From Pseudomonas viridiflava (GTDB lineage: Bacteria; Pseudomonadota; Gammaproteobacteria; Pseudomonadales; Pseudomonadaceae), in contig NZ_UUON01000009.1 in the NCBI RefSeq assembly GCF_900590885.1, positions 143,039-207,038 of the forward strand: DNA of 64,000 bases, in the 5' to 3' direction. Below are positions 8,232 to 16,722 of the stretch, piece after piece. The notes under the pieces are model-generated. The model did not search any database. It saw only the letters and a program-made list of their open reading frames with translations, and was not told where the DNA came from. The translations under genes and the position numbers were made by a program. Position 1 is the first letter of the stretch. The number at the start of each line of letters is the position of its first letter.

Positions 8232-10136
8232 TCAGTTCAAGGCGAACCGTTTTTGCATCAGGCACAGCCCGGCAATTTCCATCAGCAGGTTGTCGGCCGA
8301 TGCGCGCTGGGCAGCAGACAAGCTTGGCAGGGTGGCCAGCAAGGCGCGCACTTTACGCGAGTCGAAGAACGGCACATTGCTCAGGGCCGGGCCGCTCAAC
8401 ACGTCGTTGACCATCTCGAACAGCTTCGATTGCGGGCTTTCGGACGCCGGCGGCGCGCGGAAGTACTGCTTCTTGCGGTCCAGCACTGCCTGAGGCACAT
8501 ACGGGCGCATGGCTTCGCGCAACGCATATTTTTCGGTGGCGCCGCGTACTTTCATGTTCACCGGCAGGCGGCAGGCGGCTTCGATCACCTGATGGTCGAG
8601 CAGAGGCGGGCGGCCTTCGAGGCTGCCGGCCATTTCCATGCGGTCGCCCAGGGAGGTGAGGACCACGTTGGGCAGGCTGGACTTGGCCACCATGTACAGC
8701 GAGCGGTTAACCGGCTCCCAGCCGTTAAGCGCGCGCGGGCTCAGGCGGTCGTAGAACTGGCGGTAGGCATCCACATCGCAGAAACGCTCGCGGAAGTCAT
8801 CGGTGTACAACTGCGCCAGCGGGCCGAACAGCGCCGATTGGGTTTGCAGCCAGGACACGCCGTGACCCAATTCATCCTGCACCCACTTCACGTCATTTTT
8901 GCCGCCAGGCAGGTAGCGGTCTTCGCTGGCATGCAGGCGGCGAGCGAGTTCGGCGATCACCGCAGGGTCCTGGTGTTCGTGGTTGTACAGCACCATGTCG
9001 CGGCGGTAGTGCGGGTAGCCGCCGAATACTTCGTCTGCGCCTTCACCGGTCAGCACCGCGCGCATGCCCTGGTTCTGCACGTATTTGCACAGCAGGTACT
9101 TGGCCACGCTGTGGGCGTTGGCGAACGGCATCTCGGCGTGCCACAGCGCATTTTCGAAGTTGTCCGCCATGTCGGAGGAGTTAACCGATAACACATTGAG
9201 GTGCGCGCGGTTATGCCGTGCAGCAATCTCGGCGTACTGACGCTCGTCGTAGGCCTGTTCGCCCTCGAACGACAAGTGGAACGCCTGCAACGGCTGGCCG
9301 GTCAGCTCGGTGGCGATCCCCAGCATCGCCGAGGAGTCCAGCCCGCCACTCAGGCACACGCCCACCGGCACGTCGGCATGCAGGCGCAGGCGCACGGATT
9401 CCTCGATGGTGTGGCGCAGAGAATCGATGATTTCGGCTTCGCTGCGTTGCTCGGTGGCCTGGGCGTCAGGGAAATCCCAGTCCCAATATTGCTCGGTCTG
9501 CAGCCCGCTTTCGTCGGCGATGATCCAGCAGCCCGGCTTGACGCTGCGGATGTTGTTGAACAGCGTGCGGTCGCGCAGGATAAAGCCACGGCTGGCGTAG
9601 GCTTCGTGGTCCCACTGCGCCGGCACGCCGGCCGCCAGCAGGGCCTTGATTTCGGAGGCGAAGTACCAGGCGCCTTCATGCTCGGTGTAGTACAGCGGCT
9701 TGACGCCCACCCGGTCACGCACGGCAAACAGCTTTTTGCGCAGGCGGTCGAAAATCAGGATGGTGAATTCGCCGCGAAGTTGCTTGAGCCCGCGTACGCC
9801 GTGGCGGCGGTACAGGTGCATGGCGATTTCGCTGTCGGAGGAGGTCTTGAAGCGGCAGCCGTCACTTTCCAGCTCGCTGCGAATGCGCTGATAGTCATAG
9901 AACTCGCCGTTGACCATCATCACCAGGTCGCCTTCGTCGGCGACGATAGGCTGGGTGCCATTGCCCAGCCCGACCAGGCCCAGGCGCACATAACCGAAAG
10001 CGGCCTGGCCCTTGGGGTCGAACCATTGGCTGGAGCTGTCCGGGCCACGGTGATGGATGGCGCGCAGGGCGGCATCAAACATGTTCGGGTTGAACGCACG
10101 GGGTTGCTTGGCAAACACGCCAATGTATCCACACAT
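8232..10136 (-). CDS. asnB: Glutamine-dependent asparagine synthetase (class II amidotransferase)
   Basis: A 634-residue AsnB-type enzyme. Met1 removal exposes Cys2 (MCGYIGVF), the glutaminase nucleophile; RHNRAHLN-like and NGEFYDYQ segments belong to the glutaminase/ammonia tunnel region, and the ATP-pyrophosphatase loop SGGLDSS lies at residues 263-269. TGEGADEVFGGYPHY and LGDRMEMAGSLEGRPPLLDH are conserved synthetase motifs, so both half-reactions look intact. It lies in an operon with a crotonase and a diiron N-oxygenase gene instead of amino-acid genes, which suggests it may amidate a dedicated intermediate. Ordinary asparagine synthesis remains possible. Confidence 0.9.
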   Translation of the reverse strand: MCGYIGVFAKQPRAFNPNMFDAALRAIHHRGPDSSSQWFDPKGQAAFGYVRLGLVGLGNGTQPIVADEGDLVMMVNGEFYDYQRIRSELESDGCRFKTSSDSEIAMHLYRRHGVRGLKQLRGEFTILIFDRLRKKLFAVRDRVGVKPLYYTEHEGAWYFASEIKALLAAGVPAQWDHEAYASRGFILRDRTLFNNIRSVKPGCWIIADESGLQTEQYWDWDFPDAQATEQRSEAEIIDSLRHTIEESVRLRLHADVPVGVCLSGGLDSSAMLGIATELTGQPLQAFHLSFEGEQAYDERQYAEIAARHNRAHLNVLSVNSSDMADNFENALWHAEMPFANAHSVAKYLLCKYVQNQGMRAVLTGEGADEVFGGYPHYRRDMVLYNHEHQDPAVIAELARRLHASEDRYLPGGKNDVKWVQDELGHGVSWLQTQSALFGPLAQLYTDDFRERFCDVDAYRQFYDRLSPRALNGWEPVNRSLYMVAKSSLPNVVLTSLGDRMEMAGSLEGRPPLLDHQVIEAACRLPVNMKVRGATEKYALREAMRPYVPQAVLDRKKQYFRAPPASESPQSKLFEMVNDVLSGPALSNVPFFDSRKVRALLATLPSLSAAQRASADNLLMEIAGLCLMQKRFALN

Positions 10137-10181
10137 AATCAGTACTCTGTTGAATTTGTATTGGTCAGCGGCACGCTGGGT

Positions 10182-11141
10182 TCAAGCGGTGATCGCCGGT
10201 TCGGGCGTCACCGGCAGCTCGGGCAGCACCGAGGTGGGCTGTATGCCAATCGAGCTAAGGATTTCGGGCATGGCCGAGTAGTCCGCTTCGCCGGTTTCGA
10301 TAAATTGCGTCGGCAGCAGGAGCGAGCGATCGCCGAACACTTCAAGCAGTTGCGGCAGGATGATTCGCCACGCGGAAATCTCGCGCATCGGGAACACCCG
10401 GATCGAGTTGGCGATGCCACGGGTAAACAGGGCGGTTTGCTGTGGGGTGAAGTCGCCGACTACCTGCTGCACGAACAGCGGGAAGATGTGCTTGTGCACC
10501 AGTTCGTCTTTTTTGTGCAGCGCCACCACGTGACGGAATACCGGCTGGATCTCCGGCGCGTCGCTGAGGTCGGCCAGGTAGTCGCTGATGAACGTCTCCG
10601 AGACCAGCGAGAACGCCAGGCGGTAAATCTTGAAATCCGCCTCGGACAGGGTGGCCTGTGCCTGACTCAGGTGGCGGGTCAGTTCCAGCTCCGGCCATTT
10701 GATGCGGATGCCGCGCTGGGTGATCGCCAGTTCGCACATGTTGATCGAGAACAGTGTGTGGTAAGCCTCATCCGCCAGGGTTTCGGAAATCGTCGCGGCG
10801 CTGGCCGAACTCAGGCGCGAGCCCAGTTGCAGCAGATCCAGGCAGGAAGGGCAGATGATCTCGGTTTCGATGGCGATGGTTTTCTGGTTGTAGATCACCC
10901 AGCCGGCCGACAGGATCAGCAGTTTCAGGGCGTGGGGGTAGTTCTGGTAATGCGGGTCATGGGCGAAGGGCAGCAGGGCTTCGAGGAAGTCCGGCGCCTG
11001 CAGGTCAAGCTGGATGTCCGGGCGCTGGGAGTCCAGCTTGATCTGTGCGCGTTTGTGCCAGCTGCGTTCGATTTTGATCAGTCGTTCATCGGCTGCGTCA
11101 TTGCTGCGATAAAGATCGTCTTGAGTGCTGTGCTGAAACAT
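10182..11141 (-). CDS. AurF-type diiron N-oxygenase
   Basis: A 319-residue protein of the p-aminobenzoate N-oxygenase (AurF/CmlI) ferritin-like family, which oxidises amines to hydroxylamines or nitro groups. The complete diiron ligand set is visible: a Glu pair at 92/94 (IAIETEIICP), E125 and H128 (DEAYH), E182 (SETFISDY), H209, E213 and H216 (HKKDELVHKH). The spacings E-x2-H, +54, +27, +4 and +3 closely match the known AurF ligand spacing. It sits between a crotonase gene and asnB, 79 and 45 bases away on the same strand. The start at 11141 (MFQHSTQDD) is chosen over an in-frame ATG at 11204. The substrate is unknown. Confidence 0.85.
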   Translation of the reverse strand: MFQHSTQDDLYRSNDAADERLIKIERSWHKRAQIKLDSQRPDIQLDLQAPDFLEALLPFAHDPHYQNYPHALKLLILSAGWVIYNQKTIAIETEIICPSCLDLLQLGSRLSSASAATISETLADEAYHTLFSINMCELAITQRGIRIKWPELELTRHLSQAQATLSEADFKIYRLAFSLVSETFISDYLADLSDAPEIQPVFRHVVALHKKDELVHKHIFPLFVQQVVGDFTPQQTALFTRGIANSIRVFPMREISAWRIILPQLLEVFGDRSLLLPTQFIETGEADYSAMPEILSSIGIQPTSVLPELPVTPEPAITA

Positions 11142-11220
11142 GGTTTCACCGGTTGATAGTGAGTTGTGAAGGCCATCCATGGTTTGCCGAGGCGCGCTCG
11201 GCAACGTTCACGACCGGGAG

Positions 11221-12009
11221 TTACACCGCTTCTGGTGCGGTTTGGATCTTGTCCTTCTTGCGATCCAGGAAGTCCGCCAGGCGATCCTGGGTGCGCACGT
11301 CGGAGGACACCACCGCCGCAATCAGGGCTTCTGTCATCAGGCCGTCCTGTTGGCTCTGGTCGACAATGCGCGGCAATACGTGGGTGACCGCATAGTTGGT
11401 CATGGGCAGGTTGCCCGCGATCTTGTGGGCCAATTCGGTGGCCTTGAGCACCGCCTGGCCAACCGGCACCAGGTATTGAGCCACGCCGCGCTCGTAGCTT
11501 TCCTTGGCGTAGAGGGTGCGGCCGGTGAGCATCATGTCGGTCATCAGCGCAATGCCGGCGATACGCGGGAAGCGTACCGAGGCACCAACCCCCACATACA
11601 GGCCGCGCATGGCTTCGGGCAGCGAGAAGAACGCGCTGTCATCGACCACACGCAGGCTGCATGCCGTGGCGATTTCCAGGCCGCCACCGATGGCCGCGCC
11701 GGTAATGGCGGCCACCACGGGCACTTTGCCGAACTGGATCAGTTCGAACGTCTTGTGCCATTCACGGAAGGCCTGCACGTTGTCGATCACCGACTGGTCG
11801 CGGATTTCCGACAGGTCCAACCCGGTACAAAAATGCTGGCTGGTGCTGTAGAGCACGGCGGCGCCAATGCCTTCAGGCAGGTTGCTGAAGGTGTCGCGCA
11901 GTTCGTGCATGACCTCCAGAGACATGGCGTTGCGCTTCTGTGGTCGATTGAGCCCTACCATCAGCACAGCGCCGTCTACTCGTACGTCCAAGTAGTTTTT
12001 GACTGTCAT
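11221..12009 (-). CDS. Crotonase-family enoyl-CoA hydratase/isomerase
   Basis: A 262-residue crotonase. The two oxyanion-hole segments are SQHFCTGLDLSEI and ITGAAIGGGLEIATAC, and a candidate acid/base Glu occurs in LPEAMRGLY. The loop after this Glu departs from the usual hydratase PGAGG motif (LYVGVGASVRFPRI), so the reaction could be hydration, isomerisation, decarboxylation or C-C chemistry. It is the first gene of the operon with the AurF-type oxygenase, asnB and an exporter, and is divergent from an AraC regulator. The start at 12009 (MTVKNYLDV) fits the family; 12051 is an in-frame alternative. Confidence 0.85.
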   Translation of the reverse strand: MTVKNYLDVRVDGAVLMVGLNRPQKRNAMSLEVMHELRDTFSNLPEGIGAAVLYSTSQHFCTGLDLSEIRDQSVIDNVQAFREWHKTFELIQFGKVPVVAAITGAAIGGGLEIATACSLRVVDDSAFFSLPEAMRGLYVGVGASVRFPRIAGIALMTDMMLTGRTLYAKESYERGVAQYLVPVGQAVLKATELAHKIAGNLPMTNYAVTHVLPRIVDQSQQDGLMTEALIAAVVSSDVRTQDRLADFLDRKKDKIQTAPEAV

Positions 12010-12116
12010 TTTCCGAATATCCCTTCGAAATGAACCCAACTTGGGGAGCAACGATTCTAGGTGGGGAACTTTTGGCCTGCTTGCTATGTCAGGTCATAGT
12101 TTGACAAAATCGGGCC

Positions 12117-12914
12117 ATGCAGCCGACCTTCACCTTTTCGCCCTATGAACCCGACAGCCCTGAAGCGGTGGTGACGCTGCGCGAGTACCCGTCGGGCACC
12201 GTGTTTCCACGCCACACGCACCGGCGTGGGCAGTTCGCCTATGCCTCCACCGGCGCGCTGAAGATGTTCACCGACCTGGGCAACTGGGTGGTGCCGCCAC
12301 AACGGGCGATCTGGGTGCCGGGTGGGGTAGCGCATGAAATGCACATGCGCGGTGACGTGGTGATGCTCAACACCTACCTCGACGACGATGCCGCCCAGCG
12401 CGCGGGGTTGCAGGACCATTGCCAGGTGTTTGGCGTATCGCCACTGCTGCGCCACCTGCTGGAGGCCGCGCTGGCGATCGGGCCATCCGCCTCGCCCAGC
12501 GTGCGCGACCGCTGCGTGCTGACCCTGCTGATCGACGAAATCGGCACCATGCCCGAATTGCCCCTCAGCGCGCCGTTGCCCTCCGAGTCACGCCTGGCCC
12601 GTTCCTGTCAGCGCTTTCTGGACGCGCCCACGCAGAAAATCTCCATCGGCGAAATGGCCGACTGGTCGAGCATGAGCCGGCGCACCTTTACGCGTAACTT
12701 TCGTGAGTGCACCGGCATGACCTTTGTGTCGTGGCGCCAGCAGGTCTGCCTGTTGGAGGCAACGGCGCGCCTCAGCCACGGCTCGTCAATCACCGATGTG
12801 GCGTTTGAGCTGGGCTTCAGCAGCTCCAGCGCGTTTACCTCGGTGTTTCGCCGCAACCTGGGGGATTCGCCGGCGCGCTACCTGGCCAAGTCCAAGGCTG
12901 CGTCGATGTTCTGA
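12117..12914 (+). CDS. AraC-family transcriptional regulator with cupin sensor domain
   Basis: A 265-residue regulator: an N-terminal cupin half (FPRHTHRRGQFAYASTG, with VPPQRAIWVPGGVAHEM) and a C-terminal AraC double helix-turn-helix (ISIGEMADWSSMSRRTFTRNF, then ITDVAFELGFSSSSAFTSVF). It is divergent from the crotonase-led operon with a 107-base shared intergenic region, so it probably controls that operon. The spacer carries a short inverted motif TATGTCAGGTCATA at about 12084-12097. The inducer is unknown. Cupin-AraC proteins of this YcaR/PA-type family often repress or activate an adjacent exporter or enzyme gene. Confidence 0.88.
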   Translation: MQPTFTFSPYEPDSPEAVVTLREYPSGTVFPRHTHRRGQFAYASTGALKMFTDLGNWVVPPQRAIWVPGGVAHEMHMRGDVVMLNTYLDDDAAQRAGLQDHCQVFGVSPLLRHLLEAALAIGPSASPSVRDRCVLTLLIDEIGTMPELPLSAPLPSESRLARSCQRFLDAPTQKISIGEMADWSSMSRRTFTRNFRECTGMTFVSWRQQVCLLEATARLSHGSSITDVAFELGFSSSSAFTSVFRRNLGDSPARYLAKSKAASMF

Positions 12915-13017
12915 AAGGAGGAGGACGCCAACCTGGTGCCTTTCCCCCCGGCGTTACGGCGTTGAGCCTCACCCTTTGTTACTATCGCCGTCCCTTGTTA
13001 CCAGGAGTCACCGGCCC

Positions 13018-14571
13018 ATGCAGCACCAGTGGGATGAAATGCACCGCACCCGCAAGCCCACGTTCCTGCTGTGCGGCGAGCCTCAGGGGGATGTGCTCAA
13101 TCTCTATGTTCACGGTTATTCGGCGTTCTTCAATCGGCAACAACTGGGCAGTTTCAAGGCGCAGCTGGCGGGTATCGAAGGCTCGACCAACCTGATGCTG
13201 TTCTGGCCGGCGGGGCATTTTCTGGAAAACCTGTTCGCGCCGTTCAAGGATGTCATCGGTGCGATGCTCGGCGGCGGCAGCCTGGGCGCGGCGACGGTGG
13301 GAGTAGGCAAGGCGATTGCCTATTTTCTCGACCACTACAAAAGCGTCGAAGCCCGGGTGGACGAAGTGGCCAGGAGCCTGCTGCCCGAGCTTGCCGCTTA
13401 CCTGCATTGTGAGTCACTGCAGGTGCGGCGCATCAACCTGATCGGGCATTCCCTGGGCGCGCGGATCCTGGTCAAGAGCCTGCTGGCCAACCCGGAAACC
13501 GCCCGCGAGCTGCCGCTGGACAACCTGCTGTTGATGGGCGGGGCGATCTGCACTTCAAGCCCGTGGGATGAGGTGGCGGCGCCGCTCAAGGGCCGGGTCA
13601 TCAATTGCCATTCCAGCAAGGACTGGGCCCTGGCCATGAAGCCCGACACCGAGCGTTGCATCGGCCGTTATGCGATCCCGCTGACGCCTGTACTCAAGGC
13701 CAAGGTGACAAATGTGCACCTGGCATCCTTCGATCACGCGGCCTATTGGCCGCAATTGCAGACGGTGGTGCAGTACACCGACCTGCTGCATGAGCGGCGC
13801 GGCCTGATCCGTTCCGACCAGCGCAGCAGCGAGGTGCGCTTTGCCGAGGAAGACGTGGAACTGTTCCCGGCCCTGGTGCAGGCGCGGCCGGAGGAATTGA
13901 AGTTCCTCGCCGAATTGATGGCGCAAAAGCGCAGCGCGTCGATCGATGCCACGGTGCGCGAGCCGCTCAAGCTGGCCATCGAGTTGCAACGCATGGGCGG
14001 CGACACCTTTATGAACCTGGCCCGTGGCCATGGCGTGAACTACCGGCAGATCGCAGAAGATGTGGCGCAGCGCCTGGGCATCAAATTTGACGAGCCCCTG
14101 GCCAGCGTCGCGCTGGCGGACCTTGAGGCCAGGGTCGCGGAAACGCTCATCGAGCAGTACAAGGACAAACTCAGCAATGCCGACCGGCAGGTGTTCGAGG
14201 CTGAACTCAAGGCCGCCGCGCAAAAAGAGCAGGGGTTGTTCAATCGTATTGATGTCGGGCGTTCAGCCACCACGGCATTGAGCGGCACTGCGCTGGCCGG
14301 GCTGACCGGTTTTATCCTGCGCCGTGGCGCCGCCACGGCGATCCCGGTGGTGGGCCAGGCGCTGGCTGCCGCGATGCTGCTGGTGAGCGGGGTGCGCGCG
14401 TTTTCAGGGCCGGCGTACTCGATCACCACCCTGGCGGTGCTGGTGGTGGGAGTGATTCGCCAGCGCATGGAACGTGAGGCGCTGAACCAGGAGCTGGACC
14501 TGGTGGTGCAGGTGGTGGAGGCGTTTGACTTGCCGCGGGATACGGTGATGCGCACGGTTGCATCCGACTGA
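13018..14571 (+). CDS. DUF726-type alpha/beta-hydrolase fused to a YaaW-like region
   Basis: A 517-residue protein. The N-terminal half (residues about 20-270) has an alpha/beta-hydrolase nucleophile elbow GHSLGAR and the sequence NLYVHGYSAFFN, resembling the DUF726/TMCO4 hydrolase-like family; possible acid and base are in NCHSSKDWAL and NVHLASFDHAAYW. The C-terminal half (about 300-515) has the charged helical stretch and glycine-rich hydrophobic hairpin (ALSGTALAGLTGFILRRGA, then IPVVGQALAAAMLL) seen in YaaW-like, UBA/ubiquinol-cytochrome-chaperone-related proteins. The fold fusion is a reading by eye. AGGAG at 13002 supports the ATG at 13018. It lies alone between regulator and mntH; function unknown. 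Confidence 0.68.
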   Translation: MQHQWDEMHRTRKPTFLLCGEPQGDVLNLYVHGYSAFFNRQQLGSFKAQLAGIEGSTNLMLFWPAGHFLENLFAPFKDVIGAMLGGGSLGAATVGVGKAIAYFLDHYKSVEARVDEVARSLLPELAAYLHCESLQVRRINLIGHSLGARILVKSLLANPETARELPLDNLLLMGGAICTSSPWDEVAAPLKGRVINCHSSKDWALAMKPDTERCIGRYAIPLTPVLKAKVTNVHLASFDHAAYWPQLQTVVQYTDLLHERRGLIRSDQRSSEVRFAEEDVELFPALVQARPEELKFLAELMAQKRSASIDATVREPLKLAIELQRMGGDTFMNLARGHGVNYRQIAEDVAQRLGIKFDEPLASVALADLEARVAETLIEQYKDKLSNADRQVFEAELKAAAQKEQGLFNRIDVGRSATTALSGTALAGLTGFILRRGAATAIPVVGQALAAAMLLVSGVRAFSGPAYSITTLAVLVVGVIRQRMEREALNQELDLVVQVVEAFDLPRDTVMRTVASD

Positions 14572-14612
14572 TAAGCTGCGCGCTTGTCTTAAGTGTTTGC
14601 CTGGGATACCGC

Positions 14613-15932
14613 GTGAAATTCAGCCTGCCGAAAATTGCTACCGCCCCGTTCTGCCCGCCGGAAGTGGCCGGCTCTGTCGCCGTTGATCCCAAGGCGTCGT
14701 TCTTCAAGCGCGTTTTAATGTTCGCAGGCCCCGGGCTGCTGATCTCCATCGGCTACATGGACCCGGGCAACTGGGCCACGGCCATCGAGGCCGGCTCGCG
14801 CTACGGCTACAGCCTGTTGTTTGTGGTGCTGCTGGCCAGCCTGGCGGGGATGGCCGTGCAGTGTCTGTGCTCACGGCTGGGCATCGCCACCGGCAAGGAC
14901 CTGGCGCAACTGTGCCGCGAACGCTACAGCAAGCGTTCCGCACGCACCCAATGGGTGCTGGCGGAAATCTCGATCATCGCCACCGACCTTGCCGAAGTGC
15001 TTGGCTGCGCCCTGGCGTTTCACTTACTGCTGGGGGTGTCGTTGACCACCGGCATTGTCATCACGGCCTTTGACACGTTGTTGATCCTGGCCCTGCAAAA
15101 CCGCGGGTTCCGTCGCCTGGAGGCGATCATGCTGGCGCTGGTGGCGACCATCGGCGTGTGCTTCTTCATCGAACTGGTGCTGATCAAACCCTACTGGCCC
15201 GACGTATTCAGCGGTTTTACCCCGTCACTGTCGGCCATCAGCGATGCCGCGCCGCTGTACCTGGCCATTGGCATCCTCGGCGCCACGGTGATGCCCCATA
15301 ACCTGTACCTGCACAGTTCGATTGTGCAAACCCGGCTGATCGGCAAAGACCTCGCCAGCAAACAGGACGCGGTCAAGCTGGCGCGCATCGACACCATCGG
15401 CTCTCTGGCCCTGGCGCTGCTGGTCAACGCCGCGATCCTGGTGCTTGCCGCCGCAGCCTTCCACAAGACTGGTCACACCGACGTGGTGGAAATCCAGGAC
15501 GCCTACCACCTGCTTGACCCGCTGGTGGGCGGCGCGTTTGCCAGCATCCTGTTCGGCGTTGCCTTGCTGGCGTCCGGGCAAAGCTCGACGTTTACCGGCA
15601 CCATCGCCGGGCAAGTGATCATGGAGGGCTACCTCAACCTGCGCATCCCGTGCTGGCAACGGCGCCTGATCACCCGAGGGCTGGCGCTGATCCCGGCGTT
15701 TCTCGGCGTGTGGCTGATGGGCGACGACGCCATCGGCAAGCTGTTGATCCTCAGCCAGGTGGTGCTCAGCCTGCAATTGCCGTTCGCGCTGTACCCGCTG
15801 ATCCGCATGACGGGCGATAAGCAGCTGATGGGGCCCTTCGTTAACCGCCTGCCTACGCGGGTGTTGGCGTGGTTTCTGTTTGCGGTGATCAGTGGGGCGA
15901 ATGCGTGGTTGATTGGGCAGTGGGTGTTTTGA
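14613..15932 (+). CDS. mntH: Nramp-family Mn2+/Fe2+ transporter
   Basis: A 439-residue proton-coupled divalent metal importer with 11 predicted helices. The two metal-binding signatures are present: SIGYMDPGNWAT in helix 1 and TVMPHNLYLHSSIVQ in helix 6, giving the Asp-Pro-Gly-Asn and Met-Pro-His sites typical of MntH. It starts with GTG at 14613. Upstream I see no obvious MntR or Fur box. It is probably monocistronic. Confidence 0.93.
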   Translation: MKFSLPKIATAPFCPPEVAGSVAVDPKASFFKRVLMFAGPGLLISIGYMDPGNWATAIEAGSRYGYSLLFVVLLASLAGMAVQCLCSRLGIATGKDLAQLCRERYSKRSARTQWVLAEISIIATDLAEVLGCALAFHLLLGVSLTTGIVITAFDTLLILALQNRGFRRLEAIMLALVATIGVCFFIELVLIKPYWPDVFSGFTPSLSAISDAAPLYLAIGILGATVMPHNLYLHSSIVQTRLIGKDLASKQDAVKLARIDTIGSLALALLVNAAILVLAAAAFHKTGHTDVVEIQDAYHLLDPLVGGAFASILFGVALLASGQSSTFTGTIAGQVIMEGYLNLRIPCWQRRLITRGLALIPAFLGVWLMGDDAIGKLLILSQVVLSLQLPFALYPLIRMTGDKQLMGPFVNRLPTRVLAWFLFAVISGANAWLIGQWVF

Positions 15933-15948
15933 TCAAGGTCGGGCAGTA

Positions 15949-16326
15949 CTAAACAAGGATCGCCAAGGATGTGTATTGGGCGACCTGTGGGTCGGCGGTC
16001 AATAACTTCATCGGTTCGTTGATGGCTGTTGCAATAATGAGCCGGTCGAAAGGATCCTTGTGATGGTGTTTCAGATCCTTTACCGCAATCGCGTGTTCTG
16101 ATGTGACGGGCAGTTCGACGAACCCGCTATCCAGGCAGCACTCACGGATTTCATTCAGATCGACAGTGAGTTTTCCCAAGCCGACCTTGATTGCCATCTC
16201 CCAGAATGTTGCAGCGCTGATGTAAATCTCCGCTGCATTCTCGATCAGCTTTCTGGCTTTACGGGATAACTTGGCGTCATCAGTCAGTACCCATAGCAGG
16301 ATATGAGTATCCAAAAGCACCCTCAT
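15949..16326 (-). CDS. PIN-domain toxin (VapC-like ribonuclease)
   Basis: A 125-residue PIN-domain protein. The acidic Mg2+-binding cluster is Asp6 (LLDTHILLW), Glu43 (FWEMAIK), Asp94 (DPFDRLIIA) and Asp112 (LLTADPQV), a full set for RNA cleavage. Its gene overlaps the upstream antitoxin gene by four bases. It belongs to the PIN subgroup paired with Phd/YefM antitoxins (PilT-like). The target RNA is unknown. Confidence 0.9.
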   Translation of the reverse strand: MRVLLDTHILLWVLTDDAKLSRKARKLIENAAEIYISAATFWEMAIKVGLGKLTVDLNEIRECCLDSGFVELPVTSEHAIAVKDLKHHHKDPFDRLIIATAINEPMKLLTADPQVAQYTSLAILV

Positions 16327-16562
16327 AGTAGGGTGCCCTCGAAGGCCGCCAGTAGATCGTCGGGTAGAGGGGCATCGAAGTCCTCAGGAATAACCAACTT
16401 CCCTTTCATTGCACCAATTCGTCGACCTTTGGACTTGCCTACGGGTACAAGCTGCGCCATTGCACGTCCATGTTTGGCAATGGTGATGACTTTACCGTTG
16501 GCGGCTTCATCGACCAGTTTTGACAGATTATTTTTCGCTTCACCCAAGGGTACGGTAATCAT
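16323..16562 (-). CDS. Phd/YefM-type antitoxin
   Basis: A 79-residue antitoxin. The N-terminal Phd/YefM fold is clear (MITVPLGEAKNNLSKLVDEA, then GKVITIAKHGRAMAQLVPV) and would bind DNA as a dimer; the C-terminal tail is acidic and would mask the PIN toxin. It is the first gene of the pair, with the operator expected in the AT-rich bases just upstream (16563-16610). Confidence 0.9.
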   Translation of the reverse strand: MITVPLGEAKNNLSKLVDEAANGKVITIAKHGRAMAQLVPVGKSKGRRIGAMKGKLVIPEDFDAPLPDDLLAAFEGTLL

Positions 16563-16722
16563 TTGGCTCTCCCCGTATTTTGGCCAAATATAGCCAAAGT
16601 TTGGAGGGCTATCAAAGATTGCCCGACAGCTGGCTGAAGCGGTTTGTCCGGCGAGAAATACTGGCCAGTAAAATCAGAACGGACCTACTTTTTAAGCTAG
16701 GAAATTTCGCCAAAACCTGTGC

